In this document: positions 14,609 through 21,977 of the stretch, in pieces
Layout: every line of letters begins with the position of its first letter
Numbering within the stretch: the first letter of the stretch is position 1
Assembly (NCBI GenBank): GCA_017477245.1
Contig: JAFUWY010000017.1
Coordinates: 1-36,623 of the forward strand
DNA: 36,623 nucleotides
Reading direction: 5' to 3'
Origin: Bacteroidales bacterium
GTDB lineage: Bacteria > Bacteroidota > Bacteroidia > Bacteroidales > UBA932
Notes under the pieces: model-generated
Databases searched by the model: none
What the model was told of the DNA's origin: nothing
What the model saw: only the letters and a program-made list of their open reading frames with translations
Program-made: the position numbers and the translations under genes

Positions 14609-15876
14609 ACGTTCATCAATATGCGGCGGCCCTTGGGGAGCAGGTTGTTGCATCGGGGTCCGATGTTCTTGACGAATCCCAGCGGGTGGCCGAGGTAAGT
14701 GATCACATGGTAGCCGGGAGCGGCCTGCGGCAGCACGAGCGCGTCCCGGTGGAGGAAGCGCAGGGCCGTCTGCCGGTCCACGTCCACGGCCGGATAGTCC
14801 TTGCTATCAAATTTTATGCTCAACGCGTAATCCGGGTCCGGGATGAAGTCCCGGCCCTTCGTCCCGCCCTTGCGCAGCCCGCTGCGCAGGGGGCGCAGCG
14901 CGGAGATGTCTGCCTTGGGGGCGGTGCGCTGCGGGGCGGTCTTGCGCAGCGCACCGGCCCACTGGCCTTCGCCCGGCACCACGCCGGCCTCCAGCAGGTG
15001 GCCGTGGGGGGTGCGGCGCACGCCGTATTCCGCGAAGATGTCTTCCGGGGGCAGGATCTCGCCGCCCAGTTCGGCGGCGGCCCAGTCGAGGTTGTCGTCG
15101 TTCTCCGCCGCTTCGTAGGTGCAGGTGCTGTAGAGCAGCCAGCCGCCTTGGCGCAGGGCGGGCCAGACGTCCGCGAGGATGCGCTTCTGGCGGGCGGCGC
15201 AGAGGTCCACGACAGCCGGGCTCCACTCCTCGCGGGCCCGGGCGTCCTTGCGGAACATCCCCTCGCCGCTGCAGGGCACGTCGGCGACGATGATGTCGAA
15301 CCACCCTTCCAGCTGCGCGAAAGCCGCCGGGTCCACGCTCGTGACGACCACGTTCGGGTCGCCCCAGCGCGCCACATTGTCGTCCAGCACGCCCACGCGC
15401 GCCTTCATCACCTCGTTGGCCACCAGCACGAACGCATCCCCGTATGCTTCGCGCAACGACGCTGCCAGATCCGTCGTCTTCCCACCAGGAGCGGCACATA
15501 AATCCAAAACCCGAATAACCGGTTGCGGCGCAGCGGAGACGGCAGCAGCCTCTCCGGACCGTGCCACCCTCGGCATCGTAAGAGGGGGGACCGCAAGCGA
15601 AGCGCCGCGGTGGGGTCCGGCAACGCCGGACGTCCGGAGAGGCTGGCTGCCGCGGAGCGAAGCGCAACCGGTCAATAGTTTCCGGAACAGATAGCCGACA
15701 AACATCGCGGAACTGTCCTGGACGTAGTAGCAACCCGCGTGGAAGAGGGGGTCGAGCGTGAAGACAGGGCGCTCCTGCAGGATGCGCCCATAGGGAGACC
15801 AGGGTACAGGCGTCCCTTCGGGACCGGCGAGACCCTTGAAAGGATTGAGACGGACCGAGACGGACGCTTCCTCCAT
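14605..15876 (-). CDS. RsmF/NOL1/NOP2-type RNA cytosine-5 methyltransferase with in-frame insertion
   Basis: Predicted SAM-dependent m5C methyltransferase acting on rRNA or tRNA. The 423-residue protein has VSVRLNPFKG near the start, the SAM motif VLDLCAAPGGKTTDLAA, then DIIVADVPCSGEGMFRKD with the PCS catalytic-site motif, and LLYSTCTYEAAEND with the second conserved cysteine. The C-terminal region (GYHVITYLGHPLGFVKNIG) is the RsmF C-terminal RNA-binding-type domain. Compared with relatives it begins about 30-40 residues late, one base after the upstream stop codon. Between FRKLL and IRVLDLCAAPGG there are about 52 extra, low-complexity residues encoded by a palindromic element (15518-15672). 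The catalytic motifs are intact, so the protein may still work. It is coupled to the TPR gene by ATGA. Confidence 0.88.
   Translation of the reverse strand: MEEASVSVRLNPFKGLAGPEGTPVPWSPYGRILQERPVFTLDPLFHAGCYYVQDSSAMFVGYLFRKLLTGCASLRGSQPLRTSGVAGPHRGASLAVPPLTMPRVARSGEAAAVSAAPQPVIRVLDLCAAPGGKTTDLAASLREAYGDAFVLVANEVMKARVGVLDDNVARWGDPNVVVTSVDPAAFAQLEGWFDIIVADVPCSGEGMFRKDARAREEWSPAVVDLCAARQKRILADVWPALRQGGWLLYSTCTYEAAENDDNLDWAAAELGGEILPPEDIFAEYGVRRTPHGHLLEAGVVPGEGQWAGALRKTAPQRTAPKADISALRPLRSGLRKGGTKGRDFIPDPDYALSIKFDSKDYPAVDVDRQTALRFLHRDALVLPQAAPGYHVITYLGHPLGFVKNIGPRCNNLLPKGRRILMNV
15518..15672. repeat. Palindromic element inserted in frame in the methyltransferase gene
   Basis: The ends are perfect inverted repeats, ACCGGTTGCG (15518-15527) and CGCAACCGGT (15663-15672). 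Inside, AGCCTCTCCGGAC (15547-15559) pairs perfectly with 15632-15644, and GTCCGGC-AAC-GCCGGAC forms a further hairpin around 15615-15631. The element is about 155 bp, adds about 52 codons without a stop and interrupts a conserved domain between secondary-structure elements. Confidence 0.7.
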
Positions 15877-15877
15877 C

Positions 15878-16321
15878 CTATCCGCGCCAATTGTCCGGCA
15901 TCTGCGGCATGCGGCCCTCGGACGCGTCCACGAGACCGTCCACCAGCTTGTCCAGCGCCTGCTGGACCTTGCCGCCGAGCATCGTCTTCATCATGAAATT
16001 GAGGTTGGCATCCAGGTCGATCCAGAAATCGGTCCGGCCCTCGAGCACGGACGGCTCGAAATGCAGCACGCCCACGAACTCCACGGGGGAATCCGTGCTG
16101 CCCAGGCGGATCAGCCGGTAGGGCTCGCGGTCATCCACGCGCACGCCGATGCGGAACCCCTGCACCGTGACGGAGAGGGTATCGAAATCGGCCTCGATCT
16201 CGGCCTGCACCTTGTCGGCGGGGACCATCTGCGCGAAATTGCGCAGGTCCGTGAATGCCATGTAGAGCTCTTCTGGGCGCTTGGCCACCTGCCCGTGCTT
16301 GCTGCTATAGTGTGCTGTCAT
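15878..16321 (-). CDS. SRPBCC/START-like family protein
   Basis: A 147-residue soluble protein. The opening (MTAHYSSKHGQVAKRPEELY, then MAFTDLRNFAQMVPAD) and the later TDFWIDLDANLNFMMKTMLGGKVQQALDKL fit the helix-grip SRPBCC fold: the first helix, a beta-rich middle, and a long C-terminal helix lining a ligand cavity. Members bind hydrophobic ligands or act as small cyclase-like proteins; the ligand here is unknown. It lies one base upstream of the methyltransferase start and is probably cotranscribed with it and the TPR gene. A TATCTTTG box at 16365-16358 provides a plausible promoter with a leader of about 30 nt. Confidence 0.75.
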   Translation of the reverse strand: MTAHYSSKHGQVAKRPEELYMAFTDLRNFAQMVPADKVQAEIEADFDTLSVTVQGFRIGVRVDDREPYRLIRLGSTDSPVEFVGVLHFEPSVLEGRTDFWIDLDANLNFMMKTMLGGKVQQALDKLVDGLVDASEGRMPQMPDNWRG

Positions 16322-16337
16322 AGTCGGAAATAATGCT

Positions 16338-16365
16338 TACATTTGTCGTACCGTTTGCAAAGATA
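16338..16365. promoter_or_regulatory. Divergent promoter region between SRPBCC and NUDIX genes
   Basis: A minus-strand -7 box TATCTTTG lies at 16365-16358 and a plus-strand -7 box TACATTTG at 16338-16345. They overlap in the 55-bp intergenic gap, so the two transcripts start facing into each other's promoter. The -33 elements are not clear for either. Confidence 0.5.
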
Positions 16366-16376
16366 GCAATTTTCCG

Positions 16377-16988
16377 ATGCACAAGATATATTTCGAGAAA
16401 CGCTGCATCATCATCTGCAGTCCCGACGAGCAGGCGCTCTCCGACCCCAACGCCGTGGAATTCCACTTCGGGGAGAGCATCAACATCCACACCCTCGTGG
16501 ACATGTTCGAAGCCTCGCAGTCCCTCTCGCGCATCTACATCCCCACGGACAACACCGCCTGGATGTACCGCCGCGTCTGCGCCGAGTTCCGCGAGGTCGA
16601 CGCGGCCGGCGGACTGGTGTCCAACCGCCGCGGCGACTACCTCCTGATCCAGCGCAGCGGCCTCTGGGACCTGCCCAAGGGGCACCGCGAGGAAGGCGAG
16701 GACATCGCCGTCACGGCCCTGCGCGAAGTGCAGGAAGAGACCGGCGTGGACCAGCTCGCCCTGCGGGACCTGATCTGCATCACGGACCACTGCTACCTGC
16801 GCGGCGGCGTCTGGCACCTCAAGCACACCTGGTGGTACGACATGCTCTACACCGACCCGGTCAACCTCACCCCGCAGCGCGAGGAGGACATCACGCGCGC
16901 CGCATGGGTGGCGCGCTCGAGCCTGCCGCCGTACCTGAAGAATACGTATCCCTCCATCCAGGAAGTCTTCCGCGAAGCGAAGGTCTAG
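16377..16988 (+). CDS. NUDIX hydrolase
   Basis: A 203-residue protein with a complete Nudix box at about residues 102-124: G, five residues, E, then REVQEETGV, which binds the catalytic divalent metals for hydrolysis of a nucleoside diphosphate linked to another group. The sequence before it (GGLVSNRRGDYLLIQRSGLW, then DLPKG) is the usual Nudix strand pair. The N-terminal about 75 residues (MHKIYFEKRCIIIC...) form an extra domain seen in Bacteroidota NUDIX proteins, whose role I do not know. The substrate cannot be predicted. Its stop codon overlaps that of the convergent permease gene in the four bases CTAG, so no terminator separates them. Confidence 0.88.
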   Translation: MHKIYFEKRCIIICSPDEQALSDPNAVEFHFGESINIHTLVDMFEASQSLSRIYIPTDNTAWMYRRVCAEFREVDAAGGLVSNRRGDYLLIQRSGLWDLPKGHREEGEDIAVTALREVQEETGVDQLALRDLICITDHCYLRGGVWHLKHTWWYDMLYTDPVNLTPQREEDITRAAWVARSSLPPYLKNTYPSIQEVFREAKV

Positions 16989-18145
16989 TCGGCCTTGACG
17001 GTCTTGGCGGGGTCAACGCGCGCGATGAACAGCGTCGGGATCAGCAATAACAGAAGGATGCCGGCGAAGGCGGCGAGGTCGGCCAGCAGGATGGCCGGCA
17101 CGTTCACGTGCACCGGCACGAACGAGACGAAATAATTGACGGGATTGAGCTTGATCCAGTGCGTCGTGCCCTGGACCAGGCAGAAGAGCAGCGCGAGGGC
17201 GTTGCCGATGGCCATGCCGATGGCCACGGTCCGGGCCCCCACCCGCAGGAATACCCCGGCGATGGCCCGGTCGCCCATCCCGAGGGTCTTGAGCGTGCCG
17301 ATCGTGGAGACGTGCCGGAAGAGCAGGATCAGCAGCCCGGAGATCATGTTGAACCCAGCCACGATGGTCATCAGCAGCAGGATCGCATAGACGTTGAAAT
17401 CGATCAGGTCCAGCCAGTCGAACAGCTGCGCGAAGCGCTCCTGCGCCGAGACGGCGCGCAGCGGATCCTCGTTCTCGCGCGCGCCGAGCGTGGCGCGCCA
17501 GCCCAGCTCCTGCGTGGCCTGCACCATGGCCCGCCGGCTGTGGTGGCGGGGCGAGAGCGTGACCTCGAGCAGCGAAGCCTCGTCCGGCCCCCACTCCGCG
17601 ACGCGGCGCAGGTCGCCGATGGGCACGTACAGCAGCTGCCCCTCCTCCGTCTCCATGGCATTCTCGTAGACGGAGACGATCCGCCACTTGCGGATCTTGG
17701 TCTTCTCCCCGATGAAATACGCCGTCAGGTCGTCCCCGACGCCGAGCCCGAAACGCTCTGCGAGCGTGGAAGGGACCCGTACGCCGAGTGCGGCCGTGTC
17801 GGCCCGCGTGCCCTTGAAGAGGGCGCCGTGGATGTCGTCCCCGAGCTTGAGGATGCCGGCGCGGTAGACCACCGGCTCGATCCGTTCCACGCCGGGGACG
17901 GCCTCCAGCTCCGGGAGATAGGAAGGCGTGGCGGGGACGGAAGCGTCGCTGCCGGTCAGGTCGGCGGCGGCGTTGGTCAGCAGGACGTCGCCCGTGACCG
18001 CGGAAACGCCGCTGCGGATCTCCCGGCGGAACCCGCCGGAGATCGCGACGGCGACGATGATAACAAGGAAAGAGATGGCTATCGCGACGACAGCCATCCT
18101 TTCCCTGACACGCAGACGTGCGGCGATGAAGCCTTCCGCCTGCAT
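16985..18145 (-). CDS. LolC/LolE-type ABC transporter permease
   Basis: A 386-residue inner-membrane protein. The start at 18145 gives MQAEGFIAARLRVRERM, the standard opening of the LolC/E family, and lies 4 bp after the stop of the M13 peptidase gene; the longer open frame to 18217 overlaps that gene. There is one N-terminal membrane helix (VVAIAISFLVIIVAVAIS), a large periplasmic MacB-PCD-like domain (about residues 40-250), and three C-terminal helices of the FtsX type (YAILLLMTIVAGFNMISGL onward), ending in ARVDPAKTVKAD. LolCDE extracts lipoproteins for transfer to the outer membrane. No ATPase gene is adjacent. Probably cotranscribed with the peptidase lipoprotein, a possible cargo. Confidence 0.85.
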   Translation of the reverse strand: MQAEGFIAARLRVRERMAVVAIAISFLVIIVAVAISGGFRREIRSGVSAVTGDVLLTNAAADLTGSDASVPATPSYLPELEAVPGVERIEPVVYRAGILKLGDDIHGALFKGTRADTAALGVRVPSTLAERFGLGVGDDLTAYFIGEKTKIRKWRIVSVYENAMETEEGQLLYVPIGDLRRVAEWGPDEASLLEVTLSPRHHSRRAMVQATQELGWRATLGARENEDPLRAVSAQERFAQLFDWLDLIDFNVYAILLLMTIVAGFNMISGLLILLFRHVSTIGTLKTLGMGDRAIAGVFLRVGARTVAIGMAIGNALALLFCLVQGTTHWIKLNPVNYFVSFVPVHVNVPAILLADLAAFAGILLLLLIPTLFIARVDPAKTVKAD

Positions 18146-18149
18146 CGAA

Positions 18150-20162
18150 TTACCAGATATGGACGCGCTCGGCCTCCGGACGCCACATCGCATCGCCCTC
18201 CTTGATGCCGAAGGCATCGAAGAAGAAGCCGAAGTTGCGCAGGGTCACGTTGACGCGGTTGTTGCCCAGCGAGTGCACGTCGAGCTTGGTCAGACGGGCC
18301 TTCTCCTCGTCGGTGATGTTCTGGGCCCACACGCGGGCGTAGCCGAGGAAGAAGCGCTGGTCGGCGGTGAAGCCGTCGATCGGGGCGGGTACCTTGTCGC
18401 CGAGGGCGTTGTGCAGGGCCGTCCAGGCCACGGACACGCCGCCGTGGTCGGCGATGTTCTCACCGAGGGTCAGCTCTCCGTTGGCCATGACGCCGGGGAG
18501 GATTTCCACCTCGCTGAACTGGTCGGCGAGCACGTGGGTCTTCTCCACGAAGGCGGCGCGGTCCTCGTCGGTCCACCAGTTGTTCATGTTGCCGTCCTTG
18601 TCGAACAGGCTGCCCTGGTCGTCGAAGCCGTGGGTCATCTCGTGGCCGATCACCACGCCGATGGCGCCGTAGTTGACGGCATCATCCGCATCCGGGTTGA
18701 AGAACGGCGGCTGGAGGATACCGGCCGGGAAGCAGATCTCGTTGGTGGTCGGGTTGTAGTAGGCGTTGACCGTCTGCGGGGTCATGCCCCACTCGGTCGG
18801 GTCCGTGGGCTTGCCGAGCTTGGAGAGGTTGTCCTGCACGTACCAGGCGCTGGCGGCGCGGAGGTTCTCATAGTAGCTCAGCTGCGGGTCCACCTTCAGG
18901 CCGCTGTAGTCCTTCCACTTGTCGGGATAGCCGATCTTGACGGTGAAGGCGGCCAGCTTCTCGCGGGCGCGGGCCTTGGTGGCGTCGGACATCCACTCCA
19001 GGGAGTCGATGTGCTGGCCGAGGGAGACCTGGAGGTTCTTCACCAGGTCGAGCATCTTCTGCTTCGAGGTCTCGGGGAAGAACTTCGCGACGTACATCTG
19101 GCCGACGGCCTCGCCGAGGATGCTGTTGGGCACGCTCATGGCGCGCTTCCAGCGCGGGCGCTGCTCGGTCACACCGCTCATCTGGGTGCTGAAGAAGTCG
19201 AAGGAAGCCTTGTAGAAGTCGTCGGACAGGGCGCCGGTGGCGCCGCTGATCAGCTGCGCGGCCAGGTAGTCCTTGAGGGTCTCGATCGGGGTCTCCTTGA
19301 AGAGCTTGCTGAAGCCCTGGAAGAAGGAAGGCTGCTGGACGATGACCTTGTCCATCTCCGGCAGGCCCATCGCCTGGGCGAACGCCTTGAAGTCGAAGCC
19401 CGGATAGGCCTTGTAGATCTGGGCGGAGCTCATCGGGTTGTACTGCTTGGTGTAGTCGCGGTTCTCCACGCTGGTCCAGGAGAAGGCGGCGAGCTTGTCC
19501 TCGATGCCGGCGGCATTGGCCGCGCGCTGCTCGGGCTTGTCCAGGCCGGCGAGGGCGAAGAGCTTGCAGAGCATCTCCTCATAGCCCTTGCGCAGCGCGG
19601 CGTTGGCCGGGTCCACATAGTAGTCGCGGTCGCCCATGCCGAGGCCGCCCTGGCCCAGATAGAAGATCTGGTTCTTGCTGTCCATCAGGTCGGCGTCCAC
19701 GCCGCCGCCGAAGAACCCGCCTTCGCCGACGAGGTTGAGCTTGCCCAGGTGGGCGGCCAGCGCCTTCTTGTCCTGGATGGCATAGAGCTCGTCGAGGTAT
19801 TTCTTAAGCGGGGCGGCACCCTCCGCGTTGAGGCGGGTGGAGTCGAGGCCCTGCTTGTACAGGTCGACGATCTTCTGGTCGACCGTGCCGGGCTCGGGGG
19901 TCAGGGTCGTCATCTCGGAGAACAGGGCGTTGAGGTTCTCCACGTTCTGCTCGCGCAGCACGTCGAAGGAGCCGAAACGGGCGTACTCGGGCTTGAGGGG
20001 ATTCTTCTTCATCCAACCGCCGTTGGCGTAGAGGAAGAAGTCGTCGCCGGGCTTCACGCTGAGGTCCATGTCGGTCGGATCCAGGGCCGGCGCCTTCACT
20101 TCCTTGGGCTGGCAGGCCGCCAGCATCATCACAGGAATCATGATTGCAAAAATCTTTTTCAT
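18150..20162 (-). CDS. M13 family metallopeptidase, lipoprotein (PepO/neprilysin-like)
   Basis: A 670-residue zinc endopeptidase. The N-terminus has a lipoprotein signal peptide with lipobox LAAC (cysteine at residue 17), so it is anchored in the envelope. The M13 N-terminal helical domain begins with KPGDDFFLYANGGWMKKNP. The catalytic part has VNAYYNPTTNEICFPAGILQ, then VIGHEMTHGFDDQGSLFD with the HExxH zinc site (about residue 507), and GENIADHGGVSVAW (about residue 567) with the third zinc ligand Glu and the catalytic Asp. It ends in an aromatic residue as is usual for the family. M13 enzymes cleave peptides; the physiological substrate is unknown. A TATCTTTG box lies about 40 bp upstream, and the permease gene follows after 4 bp. 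Confidence 0.95.
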   Translation of the reverse strand: MKKIFAIMIPVMMLAACQPKEVKAPALDPTDMDLSVKPGDDFFLYANGGWMKKNPLKPEYARFGSFDVLREQNVENLNALFSEMTTLTPEPGTVDQKIVDLYKQGLDSTRLNAEGAAPLKKYLDELYAIQDKKALAAHLGKLNLVGEGGFFGGGVDADLMDSKNQIFYLGQGGLGMGDRDYYVDPANAALRKGYEEMLCKLFALAGLDKPEQRAANAAGIEDKLAAFSWTSVENRDYTKQYNPMSSAQIYKAYPGFDFKAFAQAMGLPEMDKVIVQQPSFFQGFSKLFKETPIETLKDYLAAQLISGATGALSDDFYKASFDFFSTQMSGVTEQRPRWKRAMSVPNSILGEAVGQMYVAKFFPETSKQKMLDLVKNLQVSLGQHIDSLEWMSDATKARAREKLAAFTVKIGYPDKWKDYSGLKVDPQLSYYENLRAASAWYVQDNLSKLGKPTDPTEWGMTPQTVNAYYNPTTNEICFPAGILQPPFFNPDADDAVNYGAIGVVIGHEMTHGFDDQGSLFDKDGNMNNWWTDEDRAAFVEKTHVLADQFSEVEILPGVMANGELTLGENIADHGGVSVAWTALHNALGDKVPAPIDGFTADQRFFLGYARVWAQNITDEEKARLTKLDVHSLGNNRVNVTLRNFGFFFDAFGIKEGDAMWRPEAERVHIW

Positions 20163-20200
20163 ATGGTTGGGTTTGAATACTATTTTTCAGTTCCAACCTG

Positions 20201-20208
20201 CAAAGATA
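20201..20208 (-). promoter_or_regulatory. -7 box of the M13 peptidase promoter
   Basis: TATCTTTG on the minus strand, about 39 bp upstream of the ATG at 20162. No clear -33 TTG is seen at the expected distance. The divergent membrane-protein gene starts at 20246. Confidence 0.5.
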
Positions 20209-20245
20209 CGGAGTTTGCCCGAAAATTCCGATATTTGCGGCCGTG

Positions 20246-20977
20246 ATGAACGCGAAAGTCCAAGATATCCTCGTCCGCTACGGGATCGCGACGGTGGGAC
20301 TGGTGCTGGTGGCACTGGGGGTCGCGCTGTCGATAATCTCCAACCTGGGCACGGCGCCGCTGTCGTGTCCGGCCTACGTGCTGAACCTGCGGATCCCGGC
20401 CCTGTCGGTCGGGACCTTCACCCTGCTGGTCAACATTTCCTACATGCTGCTCCAGATGGCCCTGCTGCGCAAGGACTTCAAGGCGAAGTACCTGATGCAG
20501 GTCGTGGCATCCGCCCTGTTCGGCTACCTGATCGACGGGTGGATGTGGGCGCTGGGCTGGCTGCAGCCCGAGGGCTTCGGGGCGCGGCTCGCCCTGACGG
20601 TGCTCGCCGGCGCCGTGACCGCCCTGGGCGTCAGCCTCGAAGTGGCGGGCAATGCCTGGATGCTCTCGGCCGAGATGACGGTCGGGGCCTTCTCGCAGGT
20701 GCTCCGCAAGGACTTCTCCCGCGTGAAGATCGTGATGGATTCGCTGGTCGTGGTGGTCTCGGCCGTCCTGGCCTGGCTGTTCTTCTCCAATCCTTTCGGA
20801 TCCGGTGCATGGACCGGGCTGGGAGATGTCCTGCTGGCCCGTACGCCGGGGGTCGTCATCGGCCTGGGCACGCTCCTGCTGGCGGTCCTCCCCGGATTGA
20901 TGATGAGCCTCACCGACCCGCTGGCCGACCGCCTGGTCAAGGACATATACGGCAGAAGCGCTCGTAGATCGCAATGA
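20246..20977 (+). CDS. DUF6198/YczE-type integral membrane protein
   Basis: A 243-residue protein with about six membrane helices: YGIATVGLVLVALGVALSII, FTLLVNISYMLLQMALL, YLMQVVASALFGYLIDGW, LALTVLAGAVTALGVSLEV, VVVVSAVLAWLFF and VVIGLGTLLLAVLPGLMM. The motif ALGVALSIISNLGTAPLSC near the N-terminus is typical of the YitT/YczE-related family now called DUF6198. Transport or signalling function is not established. A GTG directly before the ATG could also serve as start. Its last 41 bp overlap the convergent transglycosylase gene at 20937. Confidence 0.8.
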   Translation: MNAKVQDILVRYGIATVGLVLVALGVALSIISNLGTAPLSCPAYVLNLRIPALSVGTFTLLVNISYMLLQMALLRKDFKAKYLMQVVASALFGYLIDGWMWALGWLQPEGFGARLALTVLAGAVTALGVSLEVAGNAWMLSAEMTVGAFSQVLRKDFSRVKIVMDSLVVVVSAVLAWLFFSNPFGSGAWTGLGDVLLARTPGVVIGLGTLLLAVLPGLMMSLTDPLADRLVKDIYGRSARRSQ

Positions 20978-21974
20978 CGTTGTCGACGTAGAAGACCGTC
21001 TCCTCCCCCCGGAAAGGTCCGACCTTGACCGCCCCCGTCGCCAGGGTGGTCTCGTCCTGCATGCGGGGCAGGACCTGGTTGACGACGTTCTGCCAGTAGC
21101 CGGTGTCCGTGCCCAGCAGCTGTGCCACGCGCAGGCAGTCGTCGATCCGCCCGACGCCGGCGTTGTAGGCTGCGAGGGCGTATTTGTAGCGCTCGGTCAT
21201 GTTGTCCCCGACCTTGTAGTAGCGGCGGATCAGGTTGCCCAGCAGCTCCGCTCCGGCGGCGATGTTCATCTCCGGGTCCAGCGGATCGCTCACCCCGTAG
21301 CGCTCGGCCGTGCCGGGCATCATCTGCATCAGGCCGGCGGCGCCGCGCGGGGAGCGCGCCTCGATGTGGAAGCGCGATTCCTGCCAGATGACGGCGGCCA
21401 GCAGGTGCCAGTCCCAGCCGAGGGTGTCGGCGTGGGCGCGGATCAGGCTGTCGTAGGGGCTCAGTTGCGTGCGGCGGCCGCCGCGCATCGGGTTGTAGTC
21501 CTTGAGGTAGGCGGCCCGGACGGGCGCATAATCCTCGCTGTGGTGCCAGGCATCGATCCAGTCGTTGAGGTCGCGCATCCCGGCATGCTCGTCATGGCGC
21601 ATCATCCACAGGCAGAGGCTGTCTACGGGCGTGGATACGAGCACGCTGTCGACGGCCAGGCTGTCCTCGAAGGGCACGACCACGATGTCCACGGCCCCGG
21701 CGCGCAGCGAGTCCAGGTAGGAGCGGTTGCGGCCGGTGAGGCGGATGTCCAGGGTCTGGCCGCCCCCGGCGGCATAGCGCTGCAGCAGTTCGTACTGGTA
21801 GCCGGTCACAAGGGCCTTGGACGTGTCGGCAAGCGGGGCGAGCTCCAGCACGCAGCGGATGTGCGCCGGGCGCTCGTAGGGTGCCTCGGGGGATTTCCCG
21901 AGGAGCGCCGCGATGCCCGTGCAGGCGATCAGGAGGGCGGTGACGGCGAGGGCGATGGATTCTTTCCGGGTCAT
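20937..21974 (-). CDS. MltF-like membrane-bound lytic transglycosylase
   Basis: A 345-residue protein with an N-terminal membrane anchor or signal (SIALAVTALLIACTGIAALL). Residues about 40-160 resemble a reduced solute-binding (SBP_bac_3) domain, with GAVDIVVVPFEDS. The C-terminal SLT domain has WHLLAAVIWQESRFHIEA, whose glutamate (about residue 200) is the catalytic acid, followed by GAAGLMQMMPGTAERYG and YALAAYNAGVGRIDDC. It cleaves peptidoglycan between MurNAc and GlcNAc forming 1,6-anhydro-MurNAc ends. The order of domains matches MltF. It starts 3 bp after the porin stop and is probably cotranscribed with it. Its products would feed the amino-sugar recycling genes nearby. Confidence 0.9.
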   Translation of the reverse strand: MTRKESIALAVTALLIACTGIAALLGKSPEAPYERPAHIRCVLELAPLADTSKALVTGYQYELLQRYAAGGGQTLDIRLTGRNRSYLDSLRAGAVDIVVVPFEDSLAVDSVLVSTPVDSLCLWMMRHDEHAGMRDLNDWIDAWHHSEDYAPVRAAYLKDYNPMRGGRRTQLSPYDSLIRAHADTLGWDWHLLAAVIWQESRFHIEARSPRGAAGLMQMMPGTAERYGVSDPLDPEMNIAAGAELLGNLIRRYYKVGDNMTERYKYALAAYNAGVGRIDDCLRVAQLLGTDTGYWQNVVNQVLPRMQDETTLATGAVKVGPFRGEETVFYVDNVIAIYERFCRICP

Positions 21975-21977
21975 GGG

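Noticed and set aside
17928-20246. A 772-codon plus-strand open frame
   Set aside because: It is antisense to the M13 peptidase, which has complete catalytic motifs on the minus strand.
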